From Caenibius tardaugens NBRC 16725 (lineage in GTDB: Bacteria; Pseudomonadota; Alphaproteobacteria; Sphingomonadales; Sphingomonadaceae): a stretch of 64,000 nt of DNA. Location: contig NZ_CP034179.1 of assembly GCF_003860345.1 (NCBI RefSeq), forward strand, positions 4,262,001 to 4,326,000, in the 5' to 3' direction. Made by a program: the position numbers and the translations under genes. The notes beneath the pieces are model-generated. The model did not search any database. It saw only the letters and a program-made list of their open reading frames with translations, and was not told the origin of the DNA. Positions 11,190 through 21,670 of this stretch are shown piece by piece (the first letter of the stretch is position 1; every line of letters begins with the position of its first letter).

Positions 11190-13192
11190 TCCGCAGCCTC
11201 CGCGAAGTGTTCACCCTGCAGCAGTTCGGCCGAACAGCGCTGCATCGTCGCACTCGCGCGTGCGATCGGGTTGGTCATATAGAAATCCTTGATCGGATAG
11301 GCATCGATCGCGCCCGATGCCGTTCCGCCGCCGGATGGTAGAGCGCCATAATCGACCAGCCCTTCCTCACCCAGAGCGGGAACTTCGGCAATCATCGCAC
11401 CCTGCAATTCGGCAAAGCTGTCGAACCCGACCGATACGCCCAGCGCATCAGCCAGCGCGCGCAGGATCGTCCAGTCCTCACGGGCATCGCCCGGTGCGAA
11501 CACGGCCTTTTCTGCAAATTGCACGCGGCCTTCGGTGCTGACGAAAGTACCGTTCTTCTCGGTATAGGCCGCAGCGGGCAGAATGATGTCTGCCGCGTGC
11601 GCACCCTTATCGCCATGGTGGCCGATGTAGACTTTCAACGCGCTTCCAAACGCACTGAAATCCACTTCGTCCGCACCCAGTGCGAACACCAGTTTCGGCG
11701 CCGCCGCAACGATATCCCTGATCCCGCCCTTCTGCGCATAGCCGAGCATCAGCCCGCCCATGCGCGATGCGGCCATGTGCAGCACGTTGAAGCCGTTCCA
11801 GCCATCGCGGACCAGCTTGAACTGGGCTGCGAGCGACAGCAACGGGGCAAGCGCCCCCTTGGCGAGACCGCCACCGCCGAGAATGATGGCCGGACGTTCT
11901 GCGTTTTCGAAGGCCTCGACCACATCTGATGGCAGATTGTCGAGCACAAACAGGTCATTGCCGAGGAACTGCGCCGGATAGGTCGTTTCCCACTCCGGCC
12001 CGATGATGAAGACTTTCGCGCCGCGCTTGGCCGCCTTGCGCAACCGCACGTTGACCAGCGGCGCTTCCCAGCGAACATGGCTGCCAACGACCAGGATCGC
12101 ATCCGCCGTTTCAATCCCGGCAAAGGTGGAATTGAAATTCACCGCCGCGAGATTGGAAACGTCGTAATCGAGGCCCGTCTGCCGACCTTCCAGAAGATCG
12201 GAGCCGAGACCGGCCAGCAGCTTCTTGGTCGCGAACATGGTTTCGCAATCGACGAGATCGCCCGCGATGGCGGCCACGCTCTTGCCCGGATTAACGGCAG
12301 CAATCGCACGAAAGGCATCGTCCCAGCTGGCCTGTTCGAGGCTGCCAGAGGCGTTCCGGATCCACACCTTGTCGAGGCGACGGCGCGTCAGGCCATCGAC
12401 CTGATAGCGGCCCTTGTCGCTCAACCATTCCTCATTCACATCATCGTTGATGCGCGGAAGAATACGCATGACTTCACGGCCACGGCTGTCCAGGCGAATA
12501 TTCGCCCCCACAGCATCCGACACGTCGATCGAAAGCGTTTTCTTGAGTTCCCACGGGCGCGCTTCGAACGCGTAAGGGCGGCTTGTCAGCGCGCCAACCG
12601 GGCACAGATCGATCACATTGGCCGACAGTTCATGCCGGGCGGCCTGTTCCAGATAGGTCGTGATCTGCATGTTTTCGCCGCGATAAAGCGCGCCGATTTC
12701 ATCCACACCGGCCACTTCTTCGGAAAACCGCACGCAGCGCGTGCAGTGAATGCAACGCGTCATCGTGGTCTTGATCAGCGGCCCCATGTACTTTTCGGTA
12801 ACAGCCCGCTTGTTCTCGTCATAACGAGACGAGCCACGGCCATAGGCAACCGACTGATCCTGCAGATCGCATTCCCCACCCTGATCGCAGATCGGGCAGT
12901 CCAGCGGGTGATTGATAAGGAGGAACTCCATCACCCCTTCCCGCGCCTTCTTGACCATTTCGGAATCCGTGCGGATTTCCTGGCCATCGGCGGCGGGCAG
13001 CGCGCAGCTCGCCTGCGGCTTGGGCGGTCCAGGCTTCACTTCCACCAGACACATGCGGCAATTGCCGGCGATCGACAGGCGTTCGTGATAGCAGAAACGC
13101 GGGATTTCCTTGCCTGCGGCTTCGCAAGCCTGCAGCACGGTTGCGCCTGCCGGAACCTCGATTTCCTGTCCGTCTACGGTGACTTTAGGCAT
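11186..13192 (-). CDS. nuoG: NADH-quinone oxidoreductase subunit G
   Basis: Largest peripheral subunit of complex I, 668 residues. An N-terminal [2Fe-2S] ferredoxin domain ([19 protein letters not shown] region) is followed by a His/Cys cluster ([18 protein letters not shown]), a further cluster site ([10 protein letters not shown]) and a molybdopterin-oxidoreductase-like domain. The length is close to the mitochondrial-type subunit rather than the longer E. coli form. Its first base is shared with the last base of nuoF. Confidence 0.97.
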   Translation of the reverse strand: MPKVTVDGQEIEVPAGATVLQACEAAGKEIPRFCYHERLSIAGNCRMCLVEVKPGPPKPQASCALPAADGQEIRTDSEMVKKAREGVMEFLLINHPLDCPICDQGGECDLQDQSVAYGRGSSRYDENKRAVTEKYMGPLIKTTMTRCIHCTRCVRFSEEVAGVDEIGALYRGENMQITTYLEQAARHELSANVIDLCPVGALTSRPYAFEARPWELKKTLSIDVSDAVGANIRLDSRGREVMRILPRINDDVNEEWLSDKGRYQVDGLTRRRLDKVWIRNASGSLEQASWDDAFRAIAAVNPGKSVAAIAGDLVDCETMFATKKLLAGLGSDLLEGRQTGLDYDVSNLAAVNFNSTFAGIETADAILVVGSHVRWEAPLVNVRLRKAAKRGAKVFIIGPEWETTYPAQFLGNDLFVLDNLPSDVVEAFENAERPAIILGGGGLAKGALAPLLSLAAQFKLVRDGWNGFNVLHMAASRMGGLMLGYAQKGGIRDIVAAAPKLVFALGADEVDFSAFGSALKVYIGHHGDKGAHAADIILPAAAYTEKNGTFVSTEGRVQFAEKAVFAPGDAREDWTILRALADALGVSVGFDSFAELQGAMIAEVPALGEEGLVDYGALPSGGGTASGAIDAYPIKDFYMTNPIARASATMQRCSAELLQGEHFAEAAE

Positions 13193-14475
13193 TACTCTGC
13201 GGCCTCCCGCACGTTTTCTGCAATCCGGCGTTCAAGCTCGGGACGGAAATGACGGATCAGACCCTGGATCGGCCATGCAGCGGCATCGCCCAGTGCACAG
13301 ATCGTGTGGCCTTCCACCTGCTTGGTGACCTGCTGCAACATGTCGATTTCCTCGACTGCGGCATCGCCGGTACGCAGACGCTCCATCATGCGCCACATCC
13401 AGCCCGTACCTTCGCGGCACGGCGTACACTGGCCGCAGCTTTCATGCTTGTAGAAGTAGCTGATGCGGCTGATCGCGCGGACGATGTCGGTCGACTTGTC
13501 CATCACGATGACCGCAGCCGTGCCCAGGCCGGACCCGACTTCCTTCAGCCCGTCAAAGTCCATCGGCGCATCCATGATCTGTGCCGCCGGAACCAGAGGG
13601 ACCGACGAACCGCCGGGGATCACGGCAAGCAGGTTGTCCCACCCGCCGCGAATGCCGCCGCAATGCTTCTCGATCAGTTCGCGGAACGGGATCGACATCG
13701 AATCCTCGACGACGCATGGCCGCTCTACATGCCCGGAAATCTGGAAGAGCTTGGTGCCCTTGTTGTTGTCCCGGCCAAAGCTGGAGAACCACGCCGCGCC
13801 GCGCCGCATGATCGTGGGCGCAACCGCAATCGATTCCACGTTGTTCACCGTGGTCGGGCAGCCATAAAGCCCTGCCCCCGCCGGGAACGGCGGCTTCAGA
13901 CGGGGCTGGCCCTTCTTGCCTTCGATGCTTTCGATCATCGCGGTTTCTTCACCGCAGATGTAGGCGCCAGCACCGCGATGCACGAAGACGTCGAAATCAT
14001 AACCCGATCCCGAAGCGTTCTTGCCGATCAGACCGGCGTCATACGCTTCGCGAACAGCCGCAAACAGCGTCTCCGCCTCGCGGATGTATTCGCCGCGGAT
14101 GTAGATATAGGCTGCGCGGGCCCCCATCGCGAAACCGGCAACCAGCGCGCCTTCGATCAGCTTGTGCGGATCGTGGCGGATGATTTCCCGGTCCTTGCAG
14201 GAGCCAGGTTCGGATTCATCGGCATTGATAACGAGGAAGCTTGGGCGGCCATCCTTGCTTTCCTTGGGCATGAAGCTCCACTTCATGCCGGTCGGGAAAC
14301 CGGCGCCACCGCGACCACGCAGGCCGGATGCCTTGATTTCCTCGATTATGGCATCACGCCCTTTCGCGAGGATATCCTTGGTATTGTCCCAATCGCCGCG
14401 CGCTTGCGCCGCAGGCAGGTTCCACGGCTGATAACCGTAGAGATTGGTAAAAATGCGATCCTTATCAGCGAGCAT
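13192..14475 (-). CDS. nuoF: NADH-quinone oxidoreductase subunit F
   Basis: NADH-oxidising subunit of complex I, 427 residues, binding FMN, NADH and a [4Fe-4S] cluster. Visible motifs are [16 protein letters not shown] (NADH/FMN), [19 protein letters not shown], and the cluster ligands in [15 protein letters not shown] with a later cysteine in HTICALGD. It lies 3 bases after nuoE. Confidence 0.97.
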   Translation of the reverse strand: MLADKDRIFTNLYGYQPWNLPAAQARGDWDNTKDILAKGRDAIIEEIKASGLRGRGGAGFPTGMKWSFMPKESKDGRPSFLVINADESEPGSCKDREIIRHDPHKLIEGALVAGFAMGARAAYIYIRGEYIREAETLFAAVREAYDAGLIGKNASGSGYDFDVFVHRGAGAYICGEETAMIESIEGKKGQPRLKPPFPAGAGLYGCPTTVNNVESIAVAPTIMRRGAAWFSSFGRDNNKGTKLFQISGHVERPCVVEDSMSIPFRELIEKHCGGIRGGWDNLLAVIPGGSSVPLVPAAQIMDAPMDFDGLKEVGSGLGTAAVIVMDKSTDIVRAISRISYFYKHESCGQCTPCREGTGWMWRMMERLRTGDAAVEEIDMLQQVTKQVEGHTICALGDAAAWPIQGLIRHFRPELERRIAENVREAAE

Positions 14476-14478
14476 GGC

Positions 14479-15147
14479 TTACCACTCCCCCCGATAGTCA
14501 TGATTGGCGCTGACCATGTCCTTCAGCGTCGACAGGGCGCCTGCCGGTTCCACCGTGTGGCGTCCCGGTTCCTGTGTCCCGGCCTTGGGGCTTTCCCCAC
14601 GTGCCAGCGCATCAAGCACCGCGTCGAGCCGTTCGGCAGTCAGATCCTCGTAATTGTCGTCGTTGATCTGCACCATGGGGGCCGAAGCGCAATTGCCCAT
14701 GCATTCCACCTCGGTCAGCGTCCACAGGCCATCATCGGTAGTGTGGCCCTTGTGCATGCCGCGCGCCTTGCAGGCGGACAAAAGGTCGTCGCTCCCACGC
14801 AGCATACACGGTGTCGTACCGCAAACCTGCACATGAAAACGCCCCACCGGCACGAGATTGTACATGGTGTAGAAGGTTGCGACCTCGACCACGCGGATAA
14901 CCGGCATATCCAGATAACCAGCGATATATTCCATCACCGGGATCGGCAGCCAGCCTTGCGTTTGGGTGTCCGCACCCACTTGCCGCTGGGCAAGATCGAG
15001 CAACGGCATCACGGCCGAACGCTGCCGCCCTTCGGGATAGCGTGCCACCACTTCCTGCGCCTTTTCCGCGTTTTCCGCGTTCCAGGCGAAATTGCCCCAG
15101 CGCGCGCGCAGTTCCGGCGTATCGGGTTCGAGATAACGGTCAGCCAT
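14479..15147 (-). CDS. nuoE: NADH-quinone oxidoreductase subunit E
   Basis: Thioredoxin-fold complex I subunit holding a [2Fe-2S] cluster. The ligands are in VCGTTPCMLRG and CMGNCASAPM. A longer frame reaches 15237, but the ATG at 15147 gives MADRYLEPDTPELRARW and a 222-residue protein; it shares one base with the preceding gene's stop and is the better start. It is separated from nuoD by two small extra genes, which is unusual for a nuo operon. Confidence 0.96.
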   Translation of the reverse strand: MADRYLEPDTPELRARWGNFAWNAENAEKAQEVVARYPEGRQRSAVMPLLDLAQRQVGADTQTQGWLPIPVMEYIAGYLDMPVIRVVEVATFYTMYNLVPVGRFHVQVCGTTPCMLRGSDDLLSACKARGMHKGHTTDDGLWTLTEVECMGNCASAPMVQINDDNYEDLTAERLDAVLDALARGESPKAGTQEPGRHTVEPAGALSTLKDMVSANHDYRGEW

Positions 15148-15482
15148 TAGCGGACGAACTCCACGCGAGAGCACTTGTCGCCCTCGAAACTGTAGATCGC
15201 GATGACATCGAACGGTTCGGCGTCGTTGGAGCGCCAAACCCGTTCCAGAAAGACAACGTAGTTGCCCAATGCCTTGCGATCGATGATTTCGGCACGGTTC
15301 TGGGGAAATTCGGCAAACATGGCCTTCAATCCCGAACGCACGCCTTCCTTGCCTTCGCGTGCAACCGCACCGCGATAGCCGCCTTCGCAGGCATCATCGG
15401 TCATCAACGTGACATAGGCATCCGCATCCTGCGCGTTGTAATGCGCAATCATCTGCTCTGCGATGGCAAGGTAATCAGCCAC
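15147..15482 (-). CDS. NTF2-like (SnoaL-type) small protein within the nuo operon
   Basis: A 111-residue cytoplasmic protein with the cone-fold pattern of NTF2-like proteins: an N-terminal helix pair with AEQMIAHYNAQDADAYVTLM, then strands and an ending IYSFEGDKCSRVEFVR. Such folds serve as enzymes, ligand binders or assembly factors, so function cannot be read from the fold. The frame extends to 15521, but GTG 15482 overlaps the previous stop and begins just ahead of the helix, so I use it. Placement between nuoD and nuoE with overlapping ends says it is co-expressed with complex I. Confidence 0.75.
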   Translation of the reverse strand: MADYLAIAEQMIAHYNAQDADAYVTLMTDDACEGGYRGAVAREGKEGVRSGLKAMFAEFPQNRAEIIDRKALGNYVVFLERVWRSNDAEPFDVIAIYSFEGDKCSRVEFVR

Positions 15483-15657
15483 GAGCCAGTCTCCGCTCAA
15501 TATAACGCCCGACATAGACACCCAAGGTTCCGGCGAAGGCGGTCGAAAGAACCTCCTTCACGCTTGAGGCGCCATGAAAGGCCAGCAGGTATGCCGCGAC
15601 CGCCGAAGCGAACCCCGCCAATACCAGGATAAAAATGAAAAGTTCACGCAAGATCAA
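15475..15657 (-). CDS. Small membrane protein within the nuo operon
   Basis: A 60-residue protein with one long or two short hydrophobic helices (about residues 5-28 and 36-50) and a basic end, [13 protein letters not shown]. It starts at TTG 15657, overlapping the nuoD stop (TTGA), and its own stop overlaps the GTG of the NTF2-like gene. I recognise no family. The tight overlaps on both sides argue that it is translated, but the non-ATG start and short length leave doubt. Confidence 0.55.
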   Translation of the reverse strand: MILRELFIFILVLAGFASAVAAYLLAFHGASSVKEVLSTAFAGTLGVYVGRYIERRLARG

Positions 15658-16865
15658 CGATCACACTCCCCGAACACCACGTCGATCGCCCCCAGGATCG
15701 GCACCGCGTCGGGCAGCATGTGGCCCTTGCACATGAAATCCATCGCCTGAAGATGGCTAAACGCCGTCGGGCGGATCTTGCAGCGATAGGGCTTGTTGCT
15801 GCCATCGCTCACCAGATAGACGCCGAATTCGCCCTTAGGGCTCTCCGTCGCGACATAGACTTCGCCCGCTGGAACGTGGAAGCCTTCTGTATAAAGCTTG
15901 AAGTGATGGATCAGCGCTTCCATCGATTGCTTCATTTCACCGCGCTTGGGCGGGCCAACCTTGCGGTCGGTCGTCATGATCGGGCCTTCGGGCATTTCCG
16001 CCAGGCACTGTTTCATGATGCGGGCGGATTGCCGAACTTCCTCAACACGCACCATAAAGCGGTCGTAACAGTCCGAGTTGGTGCCGACCGGGATTTCGAA
16101 ATCCATCCGGTCATAGACGTCGTAAGGCTGGCTCTTGCGCAGATCCCACGGGATACCGGCGGCCCGGATCATCGGGCCGGAGAAGCCCCACGCCAGCGCA
16201 TCTTCCTTGCTGACGATCGCAATGTCGACATTGCGCTGCTTGAAGATGCGGTTGTCCACCACCAGGCTCATCGCGTCTTCGAACAACCGGGGCAGACGGG
16301 TATCGAGCCAGTCCGCCAGATCGGTCAACAGCTTCAGCGGCACATCCTGATGCACGCCGCCGGGACGAAACCAGGCGCTGTGCATGCGGGCGCCCGAAGC
16401 GCGTTCGAAGAAATTGAGGCAATCTTCACGGATTTCAAACAGCCACAGGTTCGGCGTCATCGCGCCCACGTCCATCACGTGCGCGCCGATATTCAGCATG
16501 TGATTGCAGATACGCGTCAATTCCGCGAACAGAACGCGCAGATATTGCGCGCGCAGCGGAACTTCGAGATTGAGCAACTTCTCGATAGCGAGAACGTAGC
16601 TATGCTCCATCCCCAGCGGCGAGCAGTAATCGAGCCGGTCGAAATAGGGCAGCGCCTGCAGATAGGTCTTGTGTTCGATCAGCTTTTCGGTGCCGCGATG
16701 CAGCAGTCCGACGTGCGGATCGACCCGTTCGATCGTTTCGCCGTCCAGTTCCATGACCATGCGCAACACGCCGTGCGCCGCAGGGTGCTGAGGCCCGAAG
16801 TTGATCGTGTAATTGGTGATGACTTCATCGCCGGTGGTCGGCGACTGCTCGAGCAGCATGCTCAT
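15654..16865 (-). CDS. nuoD: NADH-quinone oxidoreductase subunit D
   Basis: The 49-kDa-type subunit of complex I, 403 residues, which forms the quinone-reduction site with NuoB. The strand-turn [14 protein letters not shown] carries the quinone-site histidine. [10 protein letters not shown] and the C-terminal [13 protein letters not shown] are typical. NuoC and NuoD are separate genes, as usual in alphaproteobacteria. The start overlaps the nuoC stop. Confidence 0.97.
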   Translation of the reverse strand: MSMLLEQSPTTGDEVITNYTINFGPQHPAAHGVLRMVMELDGETIERVDPHVGLLHRGTEKLIEHKTYLQALPYFDRLDYCSPLGMEHSYVLAIEKLLNLEVPLRAQYLRVLFAELTRICNHMLNIGAHVMDVGAMTPNLWLFEIREDCLNFFERASGARMHSAWFRPGGVHQDVPLKLLTDLADWLDTRLPRLFEDAMSLVVDNRIFKQRNVDIAIVSKEDALAWGFSGPMIRAAGIPWDLRKSQPYDVYDRMDFEIPVGTNSDCYDRFMVRVEEVRQSARIMKQCLAEMPEGPIMTTDRKVGPPKRGEMKQSMEALIHHFKLYTEGFHVPAGEVYVATESPKGEFGVYLVSDGSNKPYRCKIRPTAFSHLQAMDFMCKGHMLPDAVPILGAIDVVFGECDR

Positions 16866-17503
16866 GCCTTGCCTCCCTTCGCGTCCGCTTCGGCCTTTTC
16901 ATCGCCCGGCAGCACGTATTCCGCGCCTTCCCAGGGGCTCATGAAATCGAACTGACGCAGATCCTGCGGCAATTCGACCGGTTCGTAGACCACGCGCTTT
17001 TCATCTTCGGAATAACGCAGTTCGACATAGCCGGTCAGCGGGAAGTCCTTGCGGAAAGGATGCCCTTCAAAGCCGTAATCGGTCAGAATGCGGCGCAAAT
17101 CCTGATTGCCCGCAAAAATTACGCCGTACATGTCGAACACTTCGCGTTCGAGCCACCCGGCCACAGGCCACAACGTGGTGACTGTGGGGACGGGCGTATC
17201 TTCAGCGGCCGAGACCTTGACCATCAGACGATGGTTTTTCGTCACCGACAGAAGCATGTAGACAACCTCGAACCGCTCCGGACGCGAGGGATAGTCGACC
17301 CCGGCGATTTCCATGAGTTGCTGGTATTCGTGGTTGTCACGCAGCAGGCGCAGCACATTTTCGATCTGGTCACGCGCGACAGTGAGAATAACCTCACCAT
17401 GTTCTTCCGTGGCAGAAACGAGCATGGCCCCGAGCGCCGGTGTCAACACATCGATGACACCTTCGTTCGAGGCAAATTTCGGAGCGGAATGCAGAACGGT
17501 CAT
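16862..17503 (-). CDS. nuoC: NADH-quinone oxidoreductase subunit C
   Basis: The 30-kDa-type peripheral complex I subunit, 213 residues. The family signature ERE(V)[16 protein letters not shown] followed by [16 protein letters not shown] is clear. The frame extends to 17533, but ATG 17503 ([10 protein letters not shown]) follows AGGTAAGGACAGG and leaves 7 bases after nuoB. The C-terminal tail after [15 protein letters not shown] is short and charged. Confidence 0.96.
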   Translation of the reverse strand: MTVLHSAPKFASNEGVIDVLTPALGAMLVSATEEHGEVILTVARDQIENVLRLLRDNHEYQQLMEIAGVDYPSRPERFEVVYMLLSVTKNHRLMVKVSAAEDTPVPTVTTLWPVAGWLEREVFDMYGVIFAGNQDLRRILTDYGFEGHPFRKDFPLTGYVELRYSEDEKRVVYEPVELPQDLRQFDFMSPWEGAEYVLPGDEKAEADAKGGKA

Positions 17504-17510
17504 CCTGTCC

Positions 17511-18083
17511 TTACCTCTCGAGCGTGCCGACACGGCGGATTTTGCGCTGAAGCTGCATCACACCGTAAAGCAGCGCCTCGGCGGTCGGAGGACAGCCGGG
17601 CACGTAGATATCGACAGGAATGATACGATCGCAGCCGCGCACGACACTGTAGCTGTAGTGGTAATAACCACCGCCGTTCGCACACGAACCCATCGAGATC
17701 ACATATTTCGGGTCCGACATCTGATCGTAAACGCGACGCAGAGCCGGTGCCATCTTGTTGCAAAGCGTGCCGGCAACAATCATCACGTCCGACTGGCGCG
17801 GCGATGCGCGTGGGGCGACGCCAAACCGCTCCATGTCATAACGCGGCATGTTCACGTGGATCATTTCGACCGCGCAACACGCGAGGCCGAACGTCATCCA
17901 CCACAACGAGCCGGTCCGAGCCCACTGAAACAGTTCCTCTGTCGACGTGACGAGAAAGCCCTTGTCCGAAACCTGCTGGTTAAGGTCGTTGAAAAAAGCC
18001 TGATCGGGCGGGGTTACCGCAGTGCCAGATGCGTTCTGGCCCGACACGAGCGGCTGCCCAGCGCTGTTAACGAGCGTGCTCAT
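17511..18083 (-). CDS. nuoB: NADH-quinone oxidoreductase subunit B
   Basis: Complex I subunit holding the terminal [4Fe-4S] cluster N2, 190 residues. The ligand positions are visible in [18 protein letters not shown] and [11 protein letters not shown] longer frame reaches 18110, but the ATG at 18083 forms an ATGA overlap with the nuoA stop and begins [10 protein letters not shown], so it is preferred. Confidence 0.96.
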   Translation of the reverse strand: MSTLVNSAGQPLVSGQNASGTAVTPPDQAFFNDLNQQVSDKGFLVTSTEELFQWARTGSLWWMTFGLACCAVEMIHVNMPRYDMERFGVAPRASPRQSDVMIVAGTLCNKMAPALRRVYDQMSDPKYVISMGSCANGGGYYHYSYSVVRGCDRIIPVDIYVPGCPPTAEALLYGVMQLQRKIRRVGTLER

Positions 18084-18454
18084 TCCCAGTCCAGAGCTCC
18101 CTTCTTCCATGCATAAGCGAGGCCGATGGCCAGTTCACCCAGGAAGATCATCATCGTGATCCAGCCCGGCCAGCCCGTAAGATCGAGACTGACCGCCCAG
18201 GGAAACAGAAAAGCGGCTTCGAGGTCGAAAATGATAAACAGGATCGCAACGAGATAGAAACGCACGTCAAACTGACTGCGCGAATCTTCAAACGCGGGGA
18301 AACCGCATTCATACTCGCTCAGCTTCTCCGCAGACGGGCTGCGGCTGCCGGTAAGGTACGAAACCCCGATAGGCAGAAAGACAAATGCAGCTGACAGGAG
18401 CAGCGCGATGCCAAGAAATATCAGGATCGGCAGATATTGTGAGAGATCGAGCAC
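18080..18454 (-). CDS. nuoA: NADH-quinone oxidoreductase subunit A
   Basis: Complex I membrane subunit of 124 residues with three transmembrane helices. The loop [20 protein letters not shown] carries the conserved cysteine between helices 1 and 2, and [15 protein letters not shown] is the conserved second helix. It starts at GTG 18454 with AAAAGGA about nine bases upstream. It is the first gene of the operon, and the 204-base gap to the divergent thiolase must hold the nuo promoter. Confidence 0.96.
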   Translation of the reverse strand: MLDLSQYLPILIFLGIALLLSAAFVFLPIGVSYLTGSRSPSAEKLSEYECGFPAFEDSRSQFDVRFYLVAILFIIFDLEAAFLFPWAVSLDLTGWPGWITMMIFLGELAIGLAYAWKKGALDWE

Positions 18455-18591
18455 TCTAAACAGTCCTTTTGGGGCTGACTCGCATGCAACCGGAATACCC
18501 GTGCGCCCTAGTCCCCCCTTTACGCAGGTGCAAGAGGGCGATGCCTGCTTTTAACGCCAGCAAGTCCTTTGTTTTTGCGACCCGTTCTCAA

Positions 18592-18620
18592 TTGCTATTG
18601 CTGCATGGCAGCATTACACT
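18592..18620 (+). promoter_or_regulatory. Possible sigma-70-type promoter of the thiolase gene
   Basis: TTGCTA at 18592-18597 and TACACT at 18615-18620 are 17 bases apart and would start a short leader about 30 bases ahead of the thiolase ATG. Each box matches four of six consensus bases, so this is suggestive only. The spacer contains the small inverted repeat TGCTGC-AT-GGCAGCA. Confidence 0.3.
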
Positions 18621-18658
18621 TTTTTCAGCGTCTCATTCTTTGTCTGGCGAGGTTGGTC

Positions 18659-19855
18659 ATGCCCCCGTTTTCTGCACAAGATCCCATCGTTATTCTGTCT
18701 TATGCCCGCACTCCCATGGGGGGAATGCTGGGATCGCTGGCCGACACGGGCACAACCGACCTGGGGGCGACGGCAATTCGCGCCGCGATCGATCGTGCCG
18801 GCCTGTCTGATGACTCGATCGACCGGGTCTATATGGGCTGCGTCCTGCCTGCTGGCCTTGGGCAGGCCCCTGCCCGCCAGGCAACGATCAAGGCGGGTTT
18901 GCCCAATGCCGTACAGGCGACCACCGTGAACAAGGTCTGCGGATCAGGCATGCAGACGGTCATTATGGGTGCCGAAGCGCTCGTCGCGGGATCGGCCGAT
19001 GTGGTGGTAGCAGGCGGCATGGAAAGCATGACCAATGCCCCCTACCTGCTCAAAAAACATCGCGCAGGTGCCCGCGCGGGCCACGACACGGCCTATGACC
19101 ACATGTTTCTTGATGGCCTGGAGGACGCGTATCAGGCGGGAACGTCGATGGGGGCGCTCGCCCAGGATATGGCGGACAAATATCAGCTGACGCGCGAGGA
19201 ACAGGATGCCTACGCGATTGAATCCTTGCGCCGCGCCAACGCTGCGATTGCCAGCGGCGCCTTCACCAATGAAATCGCCCCGGTAACCATCAAGAGCAGA
19301 AAGGGTGAAACGGTCGTCGATACCGACGAACAGCCCGGCAAGGGCCGCCCGGACAAAATTCCGGAACTCAAACCCGCCTTTGCCAAGGATGGCACTATCA
19401 CCGCAGCCAGTTCCAGTTCCATTTCCGATGGTGCGGCAGCCGTCACATTGATGCGCGCCAGCGCGGCTTCAGCCCAAGGCCTCGCCCCCGTCGCGAAAAT
19501 CGTCGGCCTGGCCGCGCATTCGCACGAACCGGCCGCTTTCACGACCGCTCCTGTCGGCGCGATGCAGAAAGTGCTGGATCAGGCAGGCTGGACTGTGGCC
19601 GATGTTGATCTGTTCGAAGTCAACGAAGCCTTCGCCTGCGTGGCCATGATTGCCATGCGCGATCTCGACATTCCGCATGACAAGGTCAACGTCAATGGCG
19701 GGGCAACGGCGCTTGGTCACCCGATCGGCGCAAGCGGCACGCGAATCATCGCAACGCTGATTGCCGCACTGCGGAATCGGGGTTTGAAGCGCGGCGTCGC
19801 GAGCCTCTGCATCGGCGGTGGTGAAGCCACTGCTGTGGCGTTGGAAATAATCTGA
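18659..19855 (+). CDS. Acetyl-CoA C-acetyltransferase (thiolase)
   Basis: Thiolase of 398 residues that condenses two acetyl-CoA, or cleaves acetoacetyl-CoA; it could also be a broader 3-ketoacyl-CoA thiolase. The acylated cysteine is residue 94 in VNKVCGSGMQT. The C-terminal NGGATALGHPIGASGTR and CIGGGEATAVALE carry the His and second Cys. The frame extends to 18569, but ATG 18659 follows GCGAGGT and gives the normal N-terminus before PIVILSYARTPMG. It stands alone: no phaB or phaC is beside it, so I give no symbol. Confidence 0.93.
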   Translation: MPPFSAQDPIVILSYARTPMGGMLGSLADTGTTDLGATAIRAAIDRAGLSDDSIDRVYMGCVLPAGLGQAPARQATIKAGLPNAVQATTVNKVCGSGMQTVIMGAEALVAGSADVVVAGGMESMTNAPYLLKKHRAGARAGHDTAYDHMFLDGLEDAYQAGTSMGALAQDMADKYQLTREEQDAYAIESLRRANAAIASGAFTNEIAPVTIKSRKGETVVDTDEQPGKGRPDKIPELKPAFAKDGTITAASSSSISDGAAAVTLMRASAASAQGLAPVAKIVGLAAHSHEPAAFTTAPVGAMQKVLDQAGWTVADVDLFEVNEAFACVAMIAMRDLDIPHDKVNVNGGATALGHPIGASGTRIIATLIAALRNRGLKRGVASLCIGGGEATAVALEII

Positions 19856-19878
19856 CGCTTATCGGAGAAGCGATACGA

Positions 19879-19911
19879 CAAACAGGCGGTGCGCATGCCA
19901 TCGCCTGTTTG
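19879..19911. terminator. Bidirectional hairpin between thiolase and SH3 gene
   Basis: CAAACAGGCG at 19879-19888 pairs perfectly with CGCCTGTTTG at 19902-19911 around a 13-base loop. It sits between two converging genes, and the TTT in each outer arm suits termination in both directions. There is no long T tract. Confidence 0.6.
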
Positions 19912-19922
19912 CATTCTACAAA

Positions 19923-20402
19923 TCAGGGTTCGCCCGCACCCCAGAGCCGGGCTTGCCGCACCCAGCCCACATGGCCGGCAATATCGATGCGGCACCAACC
20001 TTCGTCACAATCGCCAAGCTTCCCGACCACGCCCGGTTCGGCATTCCACAGCAGTTTTGCGTCATCCCCGGGATTGGCGCGCAAGGCGACCAGTCCTTTC
20101 CCAACCAGAATGGCGGTCCGGTCCCGACTCAGAAAGCGGGCCGTTACCCACCCCCGAGCACCGTCGGCGTCTTCCACCAGACGCCAACCTTCCTTGACCC
20201 GCAATACTTTCAACGGGAGTTGCGGGCGCCGGTAAACCCATGAAATTCTGTAGGATTCGCTTGGGCCGACGCGCATATTCACCCGTTCAACCCGGATCGA
20301 CGCCCAATAGGGCGTTTCCCGATTCTGCGCGATCGCAGGTGTCGCAAAACCGATGGCGGCAGCGAACAGGGCAACAAGGGCTGAGAAGCGCAAGCTATGC
20401 AT
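19923..20402 (-). CDS. Exported SH3-domain protein
   Basis: A 159-residue protein with a clear signal peptide (about residues 1-26, ending PAIAQ) followed by two bacterial SH3-type repeats. The first is RVNMRVGPSESYRISWVYRR and the second carries VALRANPGDDAKLLWNAEPG with CDEGWCRIDIAGHVGWV. These match the SH3_3/SH3_4 domain families, which often bind cell-wall or protein targets in the periplasm. A longer frame reaches 20573, but ATG 20402 is the only start that places a signal peptide at the N-terminus. The gene is divergent from the dehydrogenase across about 130 bases. Confidence 0.85.
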   Translation of the reverse strand: MHSLRFSALVALFAAAIGFATPAIAQNRETPYWASIRVERVNMRVGPSESYRISWVYRRPQLPLKVLRVKEGWRLVEDADGARGWVTARFLSRDRTAILVGKGLVALRANPGDDAKLLWNAEPGVVGKLGDCDEGWCRIDIAGHVGWVRQARLWGAGEP

Positions 20403-20533
20403 GATCTGCAGCCATAGACACGAGCCCGGCCCGACATCAAGCCACCAAACCGATCCATCCGCATCCACGATCAAAACCTGCCGCCAAGCATATGCTTGAC
20501 CGCTCCCGCCAAGGCGTCCTAGCGCATGCTGCA

Positions 20534-21568
20534 ATGAGCGAAACAACGCAAACACCGCCAGCAGCCCAGGCATCGAGTCGCCGCGTGACCGGCAAGCCCC
20601 GGGTTATTGTCACACGCAGGCTTCTGCCTGTTGTGGAAGACCGGATGAGCGAGCTGTTCGACGTGGTGATCAATACCGAAGATCGAATCATGGACCGCGA
20701 TGCCCTGATTGCAGCCATGCGTGACTGCGATGTTCTGGTCCCCACGGTGACTGACCGTATCGACGGTGCCATGATCGAGGCCGCCGGTGACAGGCTTGGT
20801 CTCATTGCCAGCTTCGGTGCCGGAACTGAGCATATCGATGTAGCGGCCGCATGGTCGCGCCGCATTATCGTGACCAATACTCCTGGGGTTTTCACGGAAG
20901 ATACCGCGGATACGGCCATGGCGCTTATCCTGACAGGGCCACGCCGGTTTGCGGAAGGGATCACCACCCTGCGGCAAGGCAAGTGGCCCGGCTGGGGACC
21001 ATCGTTCATGCTGGGTCACCGGATTAACGGCAAGCGGCTGGGAATTATCGGCATGGGCCGCATTGGCCAGGCCGTTGCGCATCGCGCCCGGGCTTTCGGG
21101 CTGGAAATCGTCTATCACAATCGCCATCGCCTGCCTGACGCGGTGGAAAACATGCTGGGCGCGCGATACGAAAGCGATCTCGATCGTCTGATTGCAGAAT
21201 CGGATATTCTTACGCTGCACTGCCCTGCGACGGCCGAAACGCATCACCTGCTTGACGCGCGCCGCATCGCTCTGATGAAACCGACGAGCTATCTGGTGAA
21301 TACCGCGCGCGGCCATCTGATCGATGAAGAAGCGCTCATCACCGCCCTTACCCATAACAAGATTGGCGGTGCGGGGCTGGATGTTTATGCGCATGAACCA
21401 GAAATCGACCCCCGGTTCATTTCCCTGTCCAACGTGCTGGCTTTGCCGCACATGGCCAGCGCCACGATTGAAGGGCGCGAAGCGTCTGGTGAAAAGGTGA
21501 TCGCGAACATCCGTTTCTGGGCAGACGGGCACCGTCCCCCAGATCAGGTGCTCGAAGGTCTGGTCTAG
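20534..21568 (+). CDS. D-2-hydroxyacid dehydrogenase (glyoxylate/hydroxypyruvate reductase type)
   Basis: NAD(P)H-dependent dehydrogenase of 344 residues. The Rossmann loop is GMGRIGQAVAHRARAFG. The catalytic triad is visible as Arg in VNTARGHL, Glu in YAHEPEID and His in LPHMASAT. The overall form is that of D-glycerate or glyoxylate reductases (GyaR-like), but substrate cannot be set from sequence. A longer frame reaches 20492; ATG 20534 (MSETTQTPPA) is a reasonable start, with the conserved part beginning KPRVIVTRRL. Confidence 0.9.
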   Translation: MSETTQTPPAAQASSRRVTGKPRVIVTRRLLPVVEDRMSELFDVVINTEDRIMDRDALIAAMRDCDVLVPTVTDRIDGAMIEAAGDRLGLIASFGAGTEHIDVAAAWSRRIIVTNTPGVFTEDTADTAMALILTGPRRFAEGITTLRQGKWPGWGPSFMLGHRINGKRLGIIGMGRIGQAVAHRARAFGLEIVYHNRHRLPDAVENMLGARYESDLDRLIAESDILTLHCPATAETHHLLDARRIALMKPTSYLVNTARGHLIDEEALITALTHNKIGGAGLDVYAHEPEIDPRFISLSNVLALPHMASATIEGREASGEKVIANIRFWADGHRPPDQVLEGLV

Positions 21569-21670
21569 CCCGAAATCCGGGACTGTTCAGAACACTTGCC
21601 CACCTGCAGCTTTCCGTTTTAGGTCACGCCCGAAAAGGCACCTGGCCGACGGCGCCTGAAAGGGGGGACT

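Noticed and set aside
13249-15150. 633-residue plus-strand open frame
   Set aside because: It is wholly antisense to nuoF and nuoE, which have clear cluster motifs. Long antisense frames are common in GC-rich coding DNA, and the translation has no recognisable domain.
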